The notes: generated from the letters alone by a model not told the origin. Counted from the stretch's first letter, positions 1 to 8,507 are shown. The stretch: 64,000 nucleotides of DNA from an uncultured Acetatifactor sp. (GCA_934402315.1 CAKRTS010000016.1:1-64000); one strand, 5' to 3'. Numbers and translations: made by a program.

Positions 1-1497
1 TGCTTCGATCAGGGACTGGATTATGAGCTTCCCGACATCCTGCAGCAATTTTACTATAATAATAGAAGCAATGCGACGTTCAGCCGGATCGCAGAGGGAC
101 ACTATCAGATGAAGATTAACGGACATACGCTGGTAACAAAGCGCGACTCCGGGCTTACCGGCAAGGTTAATCTGAAATCACTTGGATTGTCACACATTTA
201 TATCGACAACATTGAAATCAAAAATATTTTTACAACAGCGCCCGAACTTGGGTACAGCATGGAGGCCCGGGTAGGTGACGTCGAAGAACAGCTTGCGTTG
301 ATGGATAAGGACATTAAACAAAATGTGAGCAGATACCAGCGGCTCATGATAGACGACTGGGTTCCGGTGCCAACGCCGGATGCATTTCCGAACATCCTGC
401 CGTTGGATAATGGCAGTGCAAACCAGATGACTATTGTGAGGGATAACAACAGTTTTGCCGGTGCCGTCGCAAACAGCTGGGGATCTTATAAGTGGACGAT
501 AGATGCAACCGCGTATCGGGGTAAAACGCTGGAAATAGGATGTTCCAAGTTCACGACGACCGCCGGAAATACACAGATTGCTATCGTGGTCTATGATGTG
601 TGGGCAAACCGCGTTTGTTTATATCCGTCTACATCAAACGCATCGCTGGTCGGCAATACAAGTGGACTCAATATAAGCTACCAGGTATCGGATGCGCAGA
701 CCACGGTTGTGATCGGCTTCTTCGCGTTGGGCGCAGCGATCGACAGTACCTTTGAGATTGAGGATATGTATGTGATAGATCCGTCGTCGGTGGAGGAGCT
801 GCAGGCAAAGTCAGACTATACTAATTACAGTGAGGGTTTTGATGGCTGGGTCGACAGCACGTCGTGGGTAAAGCCGGACGATACATCCACTGTGACATAT
901 ACGATCGATGCGGCAGGAAATGACATCGAAATCACATACAACGAGAATGCGTATGCCGCTTATAAAGGTATTTGCGTAGTCATGAAACCGCAGGGTGTAC
1001 TTACGCCCGGTAGTACATGGGAGATAGGATGCAAGAGCTTTGTGTCAAACGCTGGGGACAACATCAGAATTAGGATGTATCTGTATACCACAAAGACATT
1101 TACGCCCTACATCATACCGTCAAAGGCAGACAAGTCAGCACTGTATGACATGGAGTGCCCGCACATTACTGTCACGATACCGGATACGGCAGTCGATACG
1201 GTTGGATGCTATGTTGAGATACTCAATCTGAGCAAGGTACCATACAATACCTTGGCTGATGGCAGTAAGGAGTATCACAAGGCAGTGATACAGGGCTTTT
1301 ATATGTATGACGTGAACGAGGATAATGTTATCGTCCGCGGCGTGTCCCCGGCTAATACGTGGCTGCAGATCTGTCGGGTTACGGATGCCCGTTTGGCGAC
1401 GGACACTAAGCTGGTGGCGAATGCACTTTACATCACGGATTCAGGGAAGATGTTTGTGACGGATTTTAATGGCAACAAAATTAATTTGATAGCATGA
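1..1497 (+). CDS. Putative phage-associated structural or adsorption protein, 5'-truncated
   Basis: The reading frame is open from base 1, so the true start lies outside the window; the ATG at 109 is internal. At least 498 codons are present. I do not recognise a named family. The protein has two similar blocks, each with a LEIGC or WEIGC strand followed by a K-F/S-rich turn and an alternating hydrophobic strand (encoded around 520-600 and 1010-1090), which suggests tandem jelly-roll carbohydrate-binding-like modules separated by linkers. A short Lys/Asp/Gln-rich helical stretch follows the first 60 codons after 109. There is no membrane segment or signal peptide in the visible part. Its place just inside an attachment-like end fits a tail fibre, upper baseplate or similar accessory protein, but a secreted island protein is not excluded. 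Confidence 0.55.
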   Translation, partial: CFDQGLDYELPDILQQFYYNNRSNATFSRIAEGHYQMKINGHTLVTKRDSGLTGKVNLKSLGLSHIYIDNIEIKNIFTTAPELGYSMEARVGDVEEQLALMDKDIKQNVSRYQRLMIDDWVPVPTPDAFPNILPLDNGSANQMTIVRDNNSFAGAVANSWGSYKWTIDATAYRGKTLEIGCSKFTTTAGNTQIAIVVYDVWANRVCLYPSTSNASLVGNTSGLNISYQVSDAQTTVVIGFFALGAAIDSTFEIEDMYVIDPSSVEELQAKSDYTNYSEGFDGWVDSTSWVKPDDTSTVTYTIDAAGNDIEITYNENAYAAYKGICVVMKPQGVLTPGSTWEIGCKSFVSNAGDNIRIRMYLYTTKTFTPYIIPSKADKSALYDMECPHITVTIPDTAVDTVGCYVEILNLSKVPYNTLADGSKEYHKAVIQGFYMYDVNEDNVIVRGVSPANTWLQICRVTDARLATDTKLVANALYITDSGKMFVTDFNGNKINLIA

Positions 1498-1554
1498 GAA
1501 ATATGCTGACAGGTTGCATCGGTGCACCAGAAACTCATAATGTAATGAAAGAAA

Positions 1555-1578
1555 ATTTACCCACAAATTTACCCACAA
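1555..1578 (+). repeat. Two perfect tandem copies of ATTTACCCACAA
   Basis: The 12-mer ATTTACCCACAA occurs at 1555-1566 and again at 1567-1578 with no gap. It sits about 45 bases inside the tRNA-like attachment sequence. Short direct repeats at this distance are typical arm-type binding sites for tyrosine integrases; that role is inferred. Confidence 0.6.
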
Positions 1579-1584
1579 AATGCG

Positions 1585-1618
1585 CAGAATGCATAAATAC
1601 AACATATATGGCATTCTG
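1585..1618. repeat. 8-bp inverted repeat next to the attachment site
   Basis: CAGAATGC at 1585-1592 is mirrored by GCATTCTG at 1611-1618 with an 18-base loop. It lies between the tandem repeats and the tRNA-like 3' end. It could be a recombinase or excisionase site, or simply a hairpin in the attachment region. Confidence 0.4.
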
Positions 1619-1619
1619 G

Positions 1620-1646
1620 GCACTGGTTCGAATCCTGTCACCCCGA
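1620..1646 (+). other. Attachment-site remnant: 3' end of a tRNA-Pro-like gene
   Basis: The stretch contains a T-loop (GGTTCGAATCC) and an acceptor 3' strand (CACCCCGA) as in tRNA-Pro, whose 5' acceptor strand is CGGGGTG. No matching D-arm, anticodon arm or 5' acceptor is found upstream, so it is not a tRNA gene. The T-stem has one T-T mismatch, consistent with a non-functional duplicated end. Best read as attL/attR of the element to its left. Confidence 0.6.
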
Positions 1647-1758
1647 TTCTTTTGTATCTAATTTTCTAAAATTATCACAGAAGTGTCAAAAACGGAAAAT
1701 TCGATTATATAGTATCTTAATTTCCCCTATTTCCCATAAATATGAAAAGAGTGTTTCG

Positions 1759-2136
1759 GTGTATACAGTAGGAAAAATTGACAGAGAGATATACAAGTGC
1801 ATAACGGAAGACATTAGGACGGATGAGGTTATTATTACAGATAACCAGATTCAACATATCAAGCACAGGCATCCGAATGATTATGAGAGATTTTCAGGAT
1901 ATTTTGGGAAAATTATAAGTCAGCCGGATTATATTATTGAGACGTCAAAACCGAATACTGCGTTGATTCTCAAGGAGATTGTTACAGAGAAAGAAAGGGT
2001 TAAGACAGTCCTGCGTTTGGTGACATCGACTGACAATACAGAGTATAAAAATTCTGTGATAACTTTTATGAAAATAGATGAGAAGGAATGGAACAGATTA
2101 CTGAGAAACAAAAGAATCCTTTACAAAAAGGAATAA
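1759..2136 (+). CDS. Small BECR-fold nuclease candidate (PBECR-like)
   Basis: A 125-aa soluble, lysine-rich protein. The segment VIITDNQIQHIKHRHP followed by a Y-x-F-x-x-I-x-x-P-D-Y-I-I pattern resembles the phage-associated Barnase-EndoU-ColicinE5/D-RelE (PBECR) RNase-like family, in which an H-I-x-x-R/H-H motif and a later basic strand contribute to the active site; here the basic strand would be RVKTVLRLVT near residues 78-88. The start is GTG at 1759, because no ATG or GTG lies upstream in frame after the stop at 1594. The gene lies just outside the tRNA-like attachment sequence, where moron, toxin and polyvalent-protein fragments are common. It could be a free toxin-like nuclease or the C-terminal remnant of a larger phage protein. 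Function is inferred from pattern only. Confidence 0.55.
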   Translation: MYTVGKIDREIYKCITEDIRTDEVIITDNQIQHIKHRHPNDYERFSGYFGKIISQPDYIIETSKPNTALILKEIVTEKERVKTVLRLVTSTDNTEYKNSVITFMKIDEKEWNRLLRNKRILYKKE

Positions 2137-2148
2137 CGATGTTACAAT
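2120..2148 (+). promoter_or_regulatory. Sigma-A promoter for the structured RNA
   Basis: TTTACA at 2120-2125 and TACAAT at 2143-2148 are separated by exactly 17 bases. The predicted start, about 2155, falls just before the first base-paired stem of the RNA. The -35 box overlaps the last codons of the nuclease-like gene. Confidence 0.6.
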
Positions 2149-2154
2149 TCGTGT

Positions 2155-2310
2155 AGGATATAAGAGACTGTTTGAGGTGGAAGATTACGTCCGATCCACA
2201 CGCCGATGGCTTGACAGGGGAAACCCGAGAGATGCAGGAGAAGCGGACGCCTGCCAGACAGTCTCTTACATATTCAGATAATTGTTACGCGGTTATCCGG
2301 CGTAATTTTC
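2155..2310 (+). ncRNA. Candidate structured non-coding RNA, family not recognised
   Basis: An 11-bp perfect stem (TAAGAGACTGT 2161-2171 with ACAGTCTCTTA 2258-2268) closes a 108-base domain. Inside are a GTGGA/TCCAC hairpin (2177-2181/2195-2199), a GGG-GAAA-CCC tetraloop hairpin (2217-2226) and a GCAGG/CCTGC hairpin (2234-2238/2250-2254). The loops of the first and third hairpins hold CGTCCG (2188-2193) and CGGACG (2244-2249), a perfect 6-bp match that could form a kissing interaction or, alternatively, a nested long-range stem. A short GC hairpin (2285-2305) followed by TTTT could end the transcript. A promoter sits correctly upstream. I compared it mentally with common riboswitches, SRP RNA, 6S, tmRNA and hammerhead cores and found no match. 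No convincing ORF uses this region. Confidence 0.5.
2285..2309 (+). terminator. Weak intrinsic terminator after the structured RNA
   Basis: TTACGC (2285-2290) pairs with GCGTAA (2300-2305), extended by GG/CC with one bulged G, followed by TTTTC. The T tract is short, so termination may be partial. The rest of 2310-2477 holds a promoter for the next operon and nothing else I can support. Confidence 0.4.
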
Positions 2311-2392
2311 TAATTGCTCAGTTGCGGCTGGCACTTCACAACCATTTTTCAAAATTGTCACTATCCAAATCGGAAAACAATCACGGAAAGGT

Positions 2393-2421
2393 TTGCAGAA
2401 AAGCCCTTGTTATCGTATGAT
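2393..2421 (+). promoter_or_regulatory. Promoter of the TPR operon
   Basis: TTGCAG at 2393-2398 and TATGAT at 2416-2421, spacing 17, lie 56 bases before the ATG at 2478 and after the preceding structured RNA. Confidence 0.5.
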
Positions 2422-2477
2422 AAAGGTATCAGAACGGAATCTATTTTACTGAAACGAAAGGGAGTGGGCTGTGTAAA

Positions 2478-5012
2478 ATGAAAGGGTTTGGAAAACAGGT
2501 AAAAGGGGTATTTTCTTCAAAGTGGTCGGGATGGATCTTCCTGGCAGCAGTATTGCAGACAATGCTTCCCTTTTTCGTCAAGAGCATGGTCTTGTTTGTG
2601 ACAAAGGAATCGCAGGGGAACCTGCTGCCGCTGACGGTTGAGCTGGCAACGCTGCTTGTGAGCGGCGCCGTGCTGTGTATTCCGGTGAAAAAGAATGGAG
2701 GCGCCGGAGGCGGCTTCTGGCTGAAGGGTTATCTGCCTTATGCGGCTGCGGTGTGTGCGGGCGGTGTGCTGTTTCAGTTCGTCGGCTATGCAACAGGCTT
2801 ATTTTATAATATTTTGCTGCCTGTCGCGGCGATTCTGGTTGCGGCAGTCATCGTACATATGATTAACCGGATGGTATATCTGGCATTGGGGCAGAGGGGG
2901 AAGGAAAATGTCGGAAAGTACATTCTTGCCTGCATTGTCATTCTTCTGGGACAATATCTCCTGCCCTATCTCGCCAGCGGAGTGTTTACAAGACTGCTGT
3001 TGCAGCGCATGGTGTGGATGATCTCGCTCCTGTATTTCCTTGTGAGCGCGATACTCCTCTGGGCGGCGTCCGGCGTGGCGGCAGGTCTGGCGGCGAGCGG
3101 ATGCACGGCAGTGGATGGCGTGACGCCTGCTCCGGCGGTGGAAGAGCCAGCAACGGGCGGAAATGCGTCCCCGGCGGTGCAAGAGCCAGAAACGGGCGAA
3201 AATGCGGCTCTGGCGGCTGACAGTGCAGCTCCTGCGGCGAAAAAGAAGGGTATGACCGGCGTAATTGTCTCGGCGGCGGTGATCGTTGTGGCGACGGTCT
3301 GCAGCATCCGGTACACCCCTTCCCTTGTCACACGCTTTCAAAATTCCTATGCCAGCGGAATCGTGCAGATGCGGGAGTGCGCCGAGAACGGGGATTATGT
3401 TGCGGCATCGAAGATATATAAGGAGCTGTATGCAGAGCTGGATGCATGGGCGGCAGCTCTGGAGCAAAACAGCGGTACAATCGAATCTATTAATCGGGAA
3501 TACCCGGATAACGCTACGGTTGCTTATTTGCAGGCAGCCGGAAAGTCAGACAGCAGCTACCGTCTGGCAGCGCTGGAGAAGCTGTATATGACCGGAAAGG
3601 TTGACACAAATCTCTGGTACACAATCCTCACGGAATATAAGAACGCGGAGAGCCTTACGGACGAGCAGAAAAACCGGCAGCGCGAAATCCTTTCCCGGCT
3701 TGCGGCAATGCGGATTTATACGGGCGGCTATGACTCCATAGAGGAGCTGAGGGCTGACGGCACGAAGCTGACGGAAAGCATTGATGAGCTGAAAAATCTT
3801 CTCGACAATCAGGAAGTTATTGTCCTGATGGGGCAGATGCAGATGGGAGATCTGACGTATCAGGGCGGTATCCTTGTTGCGATGGGGTTTAGCGATTCCC
3901 TACGGCGGCAGATCTTCTATGAGGCACAGGATCATCCTGACAACTTTACGAAACAGTTTCTGGCACTGTATGCACTGGTAAACTCGGATGGTACGGTGGC
4001 AACAGAGGGTGCCTATTTTGGCGGCGATCAATATGTCGGTGTAATCGACCGGTTCACGGAGCTTCTCGATGAGAAACAGGAGGAATTTTCCGGAGAAGCG
4101 CTGCAAACCCTGCAGCAGCTGGCAGTCAAGGCTTATATGACGTATATGGCAACGGAAAAGTGTGCCGACTACTGTGAAAAGCTCATGGAAAGCAGCGACG
4201 ACTACTCCATAAAGCTGAGCGCAATGTATTGTTATCTGGATTCCGGCAGACCGGAGAAATGCGCGGCGCTTGCGGAGAGTCTGCTTGCGGAGAAAAAGGA
4301 TGATGTAGCGGGACTTTATTACATGGGGGCAGCATCGGTCGTTCTCAAGGACACGGATACGGTCATCGACTGCGCGGAAAACCTTGCGGAACAGCTGAAG
4401 ACGACAGAATATCCGGATTATGTCGACCGTTATCTGTCCCAGCTCATCTCAGAGATCACGGTTTACCGGTCTTCTACCCTTGCGGAATATCATTTGGAAG
4501 GCTGCTATGACGATTTCACAGACAGCCAGCTGCAGAGAATCGAACAGAATACATTTCTGAACGCCTATATTCAGGCATACCGGGCAGCCATTGACCCGGA
4601 TGGCGTCAACCGTTATGCCGAGGACACGGATGCGGGCTTTGACTATATCGACCAGATGCTTGCAGTCCGTCAGGATCTGGGCTATGCATGGTACTTAAAG
4701 GGTGCGATTTATAACGACCGCTGGGAGGACGAGAAGGCGGCTGCCTGCTTTGAGGAGGCGGTCAAATATCAGCAGGATGATCCGATGCTCTGGTATGCTT
4801 TGTATGATGCCTGCGATGCAATCGGTGAGTATGAGAAGGCGTATTACGCACTCTCAGTCTGTCGGGAATTTATGCCGTGGGAGGACTATTACGGCAGCTT
4901 TGACAACGGACTTCCACATGTAGGGGTGTACCGTGCCGGTCTGATCAGTGATCTGGAACGTGAGCATAAGGAACTGTTGAACAAAATAGCCGGGGAGGTG
5001 GAGCAGAAATGA
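2478..5012 (+). CDS. Multi-pass membrane protein with large TPR-like C-terminal region
   Basis: An 844-aa protein. Residues 1-210 hold six or so hydrophobic segments. A linker rich in Ala/Pro/Glu with two near-identical PAVEEP/PAVQEP blocks follows, then a further membrane segment (about 260-280) and a long helical region to the end. The final 350 residues show TPR-style pairs (for example LGYAWYLKGAIYNDRWEDEKAAACFEEA near 735-762). TPR regions mediate protein contacts; this one would sit on one face of the membrane, probably outside, given the even membrane topology. The start at 2478 has GGAGTGGG upstream. The stop overlaps the next ATG by 4 bases, so the three genes are translationally coupled. 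Exact function unknown; an assembly platform for the secreted third protein is a reasonable guess. Confidence 0.7.
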   Translation: MKGFGKQVKGVFSSKWSGWIFLAAVLQTMLPFFVKSMVLFVTKESQGNLLPLTVELATLLVSGAVLCIPVKKNGGAGGGFWLKGYLPYAAAVCAGGVLFQFVGYATGLFYNILLPVAAILVAAVIVHMINRMVYLALGQRGKENVGKYILACIVILLGQYLLPYLASGVFTRLLLQRMVWMISLLYFLVSAILLWAASGVAAGLAASGCTAVDGVTPAPAVEEPATGGNASPAVQEPETGENAALAADSAAPAAKKKGMTGVIVSAAVIVVATVCSIRYTPSLVTRFQNSYASGIVQMRECAENGDYVAASKIYKELYAELDAWAAALEQNSGTIESINREYPDNATVAYLQAAGKSDSSYRLAALEKLYMTGKVDTNLWYTILTEYKNAESLTDEQKNRQREILSRLAAMRIYTGGYDSIEELRADGTKLTESIDELKNLLDNQEVIVLMGQMQMGDLTYQGGILVAMGFSDSLRRQIFYEAQDHPDNFTKQFLALYALVNSDGTVATEGAYFGGDQYVGVIDRFTELLDEKQEEFSGEALQTLQQLAVKAYMTYMATEKCADYCEKLMESSDDYSIKLSAMYCYLDSGRPEKCAALAESLLAEKKDDVAGLYYMGAASVVLKDTDTVIDCAENLAEQLKTTEYPDYVDRYLSQLISEITVYRSSTLAEYHLEGCYDDFTDSQLQRIEQNTFLNAYIQAYRAAIDPDGVNRYAEDTDAGFDYIDQMLAVRQDLGYAWYLKGAIYNDRWEDEKAAACFEEAVKYQQDDPMLWYALYDACDAIGEYEKAYYALSVCREFMPWEDYYGSFDNGLPHVGVYRAGLISDLEREHKELLNKIAGEVEQK

Positions 5013-5869
5013 TAGCGTATTTGATTTTTGGCATATTGGGGGCAGGCTTCCTGCTTTCCATAATCTTTACGGACAGTTCGGTGGTAATGTGCATTCTCGG
5101 ACTCCTGCTCTGCATCGGTGGCATCGGCTGTAAGGCATTCCTTGCTGCAAAGCTGAAAAAAAGCCTGGGCAAGGCGCTGCGGATCATACTTCCGGCAGCG
5201 GCGGTTCTCGTCGGACTGTTTACCTTCTCGTCGGACGGAGCCGGTACGCTTGCGGCACGGGCAAAGGCAGCAGAGCGCGTCTATCAGCTGACGTCGGGAA
5301 ATGATCTGGAGGCAGCAAAGAGCTTTCTGGAAAACTATTATGATACCTACGGCGAGAATGATGATGTCGCGCTTACCGCCGCAGAGGGCTATCTCTCGGT
5401 GGTAAAGACGCTTCGCGACAAGGACAGTGACAGGGCAGAGGAATATTACTGGGCGGGCAGCGACCAGCTGAACTACCATGTGGAGAATACAAAGTCGAAG
5501 AAGTATTATCTTCTTCAGGGGGAGTATTATCTCTATAGTGGCAGCAGTCATTGGAAAGTTGCGTTCTGGCAGCAGGCGGTTGAGGACTATCCCGACTGGG
5601 GCGAGGCGCATATGATGGTTGCGATGGCGCTGGCAGAAGATGATTCGTTAAATTATGCCATGCGGGAATATTACCTGAAGCTTGCGCTGGAGCTGGAGCC
5701 GGAAAATGCCTATGCCGCCGCAGAGCTTGGACGCGTGTACTTTGAACAGGGCTACTACGATCATGCCGGGGCATGTTACACGATGGCAAAGGAGATCGGA
5801 GCCGGAAACGAATATATAGAGGGCATGGCTGATTTCTATCTTCGTGCAATCGGGGAGGTGCAGAAATGA
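5009..5869 (+). CDS. Membrane-anchored TPR protein
   Basis: A 286-aa protein with two or three N-terminal membrane segments (residues 1-30, 35-50 and 57-75) and a soluble C-terminal half. The soluble part has TPR features: WGEAHMMVAMALAEDDSLNYAMREYYLKLALELEPENAYAAAELGRVYFEQGYYDHAGACY near residues 197-257 contains two classic repeat units with the Y/A/G-x3-Y and A-x3-Y signature. The gene starts inside the upstream stop (ATGA) and ends inside the next start (ATGA), so all three proteins are likely made in fixed ratio. It resembles the upstream 844-aa protein in domain plan, suggesting they are partners in one membrane complex. No catalytic motif is visible. Confidence 0.7.
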   Translation: MIAYLIFGILGAGFLLSIIFTDSSVVMCILGLLLCIGGIGCKAFLAAKLKKSLGKALRIILPAAAVLVGLFTFSSDGAGTLAARAKAAERVYQLTSGNDLEAAKSFLENYYDTYGENDDVALTAAEGYLSVVKTLRDKDSDRAEEYYWAGSDQLNYHVENTKSKKYYLLQGEYYLYSGSSHWKVAFWQQAVEDYPDWGEAHMMVAMALAEDDSLNYAMREYYLKLALELEPENAYAAAELGRVYFEQGYYDHAGACYTMAKEIGAGNEYIEGMADFYLRAIGEVQK

Positions 5870-7380
5870 GAAAGATAACGGTTAAGACATTGATTGTTTC
5901 ACTGTGTGCGGTTGCCCTGCTGACGGCAGCGCTTGTGCCGGATAAGGTGCAGGCGAGAGGAGAGGCTGGCAGCGACGGAGACCGGTCGAGTGTAAATTAT
6001 TATTCTTCAAAGAACATTTTGCAACAGGCGATGGATTATGTGAGCAATAACTATAACGCGGCAGTTGACTGGGTGACAAGCACCTCTGCGTACCAGTTTA
6101 CCGCTGACTGCGCATATGACATCGGCAATGGGGACAGCTGGACAGGTGTTTTCGGAGGCACCGCTTACGATCTGGCGATCGGATATGGAACGCAAGGGCT
6201 GGAATGGGGCGCGATTAAGGTTAGCGAGCTTGCACCGGCTATTGGCGCGAGTACAACATGGATCAAGTCGATGGGTGTTGCCGGTACGATTGTCGGAGGT
6301 GTCAATGGGGCTGTGAACCTTTATGATAACATCGTGACCAGTCCGTATGCCTCAACTCCGGTAATGGATACGATGACATCAGCTCTGGACTTCTTTTCGT
6401 TATTCTCGGGGTTTGCCCCGAATACTGAAATACAGCTCGCGGGAGCGGGAGCAGGGCTTACATCAAGTGCGCTCCGGCACCCATATGTGGCGAATTTTTT
6501 GAATAATTATTATTATCAGATGGCGAACCATCCGGTCATCAAATGGCTGCCGCCGGGGCTGGCTGTCCGCGGGCACAACTTTTTCACGGCTGAGCTGCAG
6601 GCGGGCTATATGAATATGATGGGTTATGATGGGCGTGATGCGTTGAGACATTATGGCTATCTGGATTCCAATGAGCTGACTGCGCAGGAATACAAGGATA
6701 AGTTCTATTGGGACCGGATGAATCTTTATGCTCAGATGGTTGCAGAGGGGCGCGAGAAGGAATTTGAGTGGCTGAGAGACTGGCTCCTCAACAATAAGAG
6801 AAAGAACAGCAATGCCATGCCGAATAATGTGGCGGCGAAGAAGCCAAATATTTACCTCTATCCGACGGAGGAGACAGAGGTTTCGGTTTGCTTTGCTCAT
6901 CCTAACCTTGTGACGAAATCCGAGCCGGAATACGGAAACGGATGGACAGTCACGGCGCAGCCGGACGGTATGCTCTGCACCGCTGACGGAGAGAAGCAGG
7001 GGTATCTGTTCTACGAGAGCAACACGCTCGCTTCCTTCTTCCAGACGGACGAGGGCTTTATCGTAATGGCAGACGAGAGGGGGGAGACCTATCGCCGGGT
7101 TCTGGAGAGCTATGGCTTCAATGAGCAGGAGATTCTGGACTTTATCGAGTATTGGAGCGTTTACCTTGAGGCGGGAGCGGACTATGTGATGTACCCGGCC
7201 CTCACGGATGTTGTGGATGAGGCGATGCCGGTCAGCTTCTCCGTGGAACCGGACAGCATCTACCGTATCTGGTTCGGCTTTGCAAGATATGACGGCGGTG
7301 CGATAACGGAGCCGGAGATTGATCCGATTATCCGGAATGGCTTTACAGTCGTGGAATGGGGCGGCGCTGTGCTGAATTGA
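5866..7380 (+). CDS. Secreted protein with C-terminal IYLYP domain
   Basis: A 504-aa protein with a clear signal peptide (MRKITVKTLIVSLCAVALLT, cleavage likely after VQA near residue 31). The middle (60-230) is Gly/Ala/Tyr-rich with several weakly hydrophobic glycine stretches. The C-terminal part begins with KKPNIYLYPTEETEVSV near residue 324, the signature of a domain found in many Firmicute extracellular proteins of unknown role. There is no LPXTG motif or membrane anchor at the C-terminus, so the protein is probably released or held by the two TPR membrane proteins encoded just upstream, with which its start overlaps. The function of this family is not known to me. Confidence 0.65.
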   Translation: MRKITVKTLIVSLCAVALLTAALVPDKVQARGEAGSDGDRSSVNYYSSKNILQQAMDYVSNNYNAAVDWVTSTSAYQFTADCAYDIGNGDSWTGVFGGTAYDLAIGYGTQGLEWGAIKVSELAPAIGASTTWIKSMGVAGTIVGGVNGAVNLYDNIVTSPYASTPVMDTMTSALDFFSLFSGFAPNTEIQLAGAGAGLTSSALRHPYVANFLNNYYYQMANHPVIKWLPPGLAVRGHNFFTAELQAGYMNMMGYDGRDALRHYGYLDSNELTAQEYKDKFYWDRMNLYAQMVAEGREKEFEWLRDWLLNNKRKNSNAMPNNVAAKKPNIYLYPTEETEVSVCFAHPNLVTKSEPEYGNGWTVTAQPDGMLCTADGEKQGYLFYESNTLASFFQTDEGFIVMADERGETYRRVLESYGFNEQEILDFIEYWSVYLEAGADYVMYPALTDVVDEAMPVSFSVEPDSIYRIWFGFARYDGGAITEPEIDPIIRNGFTVVEWGGAVLN

Positions 7381-7514
7381 CGCATTTTGCGTGAAGTGCA
7401 ACTGGGAATTGACAAATTGAACAGTCTGTTTTCTGGTATGCAACCGGGGAACAGGGTATGATCTTGGCATCAGGGATGCGGCAAGGCATACCGGAAAACA
7501 GGAGGATGAAACAG

Positions 7515-8507
7515 ATGATATTGGCAGACAAGATTATTTCCCTGCGCAAGAAGGCAGGGTGGTCGCAGGAGGAACTGGCGGGACAGCTGAAGGTGAGCCG
7601 GCAGTCCGTGTCGAAATGGGAGGGCGCGCAGTCCGTCCCCGACATGGATAAAATTCTACAGATGAGCAGGATTTTCGGCGTTACGACAGACTATCTGTTA
7701 AAGGATGAGCTGGAGGAGGCGGAGGCGCTGGAGGTGAGCGCCGAGGATACTCCCATCCGGCGTGTCACGATGGAGGAGGCGTCCGAATATCTGGCACTGA
7801 GCAGGAAAATTGCCCCGAAGGAAGGGCTGGCAACGTTCCTGTGTGTCATTTCACCCATTACCTTAATTTTGCTCGGCGGGTTGAGCGAACTGCCGGATGC
7901 CTTTGTGTCGGAGGGGGCGGTAATCGGAATCGGTATGTGTGCGTTGATTCTTCTGGTGGCGCTCGGCGTGGCATTGTTCCAGTCCTGCGCGGCAAAGGTC
8001 AGGGAATATGGTTTTCTGGAAAAGGAAGCCTTTGAGACAGAGTACGGTGTGAGCGGTATGGTCAAGGAGCGTAAAAAGGAATATAAGGAGAGATACACAA
8101 GGCTGAACATGATCGGAACGCTGCTCTGTATCTGTTCGGTGCTGCCGCTCTTTGTTGCGGCGAGTCTTTCGGCGGAGGACATTGCCTATGTGGTCGCTGT
8201 ATGTGTGTTGCTTTTCCTTGTAGGACTTGGCAGTATGGTATTTGTGTACAACGGTCAGTATCAGGAGGCGATGGAAAAGCTGCTTGAGGAAGGGGATTAT
8301 ACCCGCGAAGGAAAGGCAAGGCGGGGCATCAACGGAGCAATCAGCGTATGCTACTGGCTTGTGGTGACAGCAGTTTTTCTCATTGCATCCTTTGTTCCGG
8401 GGGAGAATAATCTTGCGTGGAAACAGAGCTGGGTGATCTGGCCGGTTGCGGGTGTCCTGTACGGCGCAATTGTAGCGGTGATGAAGCAGATCGGAAAGAG
8501 GAAGTAA
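7515..8507 (+). CDS. XRE-family regulator with C-terminal membrane segments
   Basis: A 330-aa protein. Residues 1-65 form a Cro/CI-type helix-turn-helix (SQEELAGQLKVSRQSVSKWEG) followed by an IxxxxxIFGVTTDYLL cap. The C-terminal two thirds contain four or five membrane segments (about 105-125, 135-155, 200-250 and 285-325). Such membrane-bound XRE proteins often control neighbouring transport or stress genes and may sense the membrane state. I place the start at the ATG at 7515 because GGAGG at 7501-7505 stands 9 bases upstream; the ATG at 7506 abuts this site and the one at 7458 lacks a site. The gene ends at a strong terminator and appears to be transcribed alone. Confidence 0.75.
   Translation: MILADKIISLRKKAGWSQEELAGQLKVSRQSVSKWEGAQSVPDMDKILQMSRIFGVTTDYLLKDELEEAEALEVSAEDTPIRRVTMEEASEYLALSRKIAPKEGLATFLCVISPITLILLGGLSELPDAFVSEGAVIGIGMCALILLVALGVALFQSCAAKVREYGFLEKEAFETEYGVSGMVKERKKEYKERYTRLNMIGTLLCICSVLPLFVAASLSAEDIAYVVAVCVLLFLVGLGSMVFVYNGQYQEAMEKLLEEGDYTREGKARRGINGAISVCYWLVVTAVFLIASFVPGENNLAWKQSWVIWPVAGVLYGAIVAVMKQIGKRK

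Larger units (their letters stand above)
1..1646. mobile_element. Right end of an integrated element, probably a prophage (partial)
   Basis: The segment holds one long structural-looking gene cut by the left edge, then a non-coding stretch with two tandem 12-bp repeats and a short stretch matching the 3' end of a tRNA-Pro gene. Ending at the 3' part of a tRNA gene without the rest of the tRNA is the usual mark left where an element has integrated. No integrase, capsid or lysis gene is visible here, so calling it a prophage rests on the attachment-like end and the bead-on-a-string beta-sandwich look of the neighbouring protein. A genomic island is the alternative. Confidence 0.5.

Noticed and set aside
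2172..2420. ORF of 82 codons downstream of the nuclease-like gene
   Set aside because: It runs through the paired stems of the structured RNA, has no ribosome site and shows an uneven composition; the RNA explains the region better.
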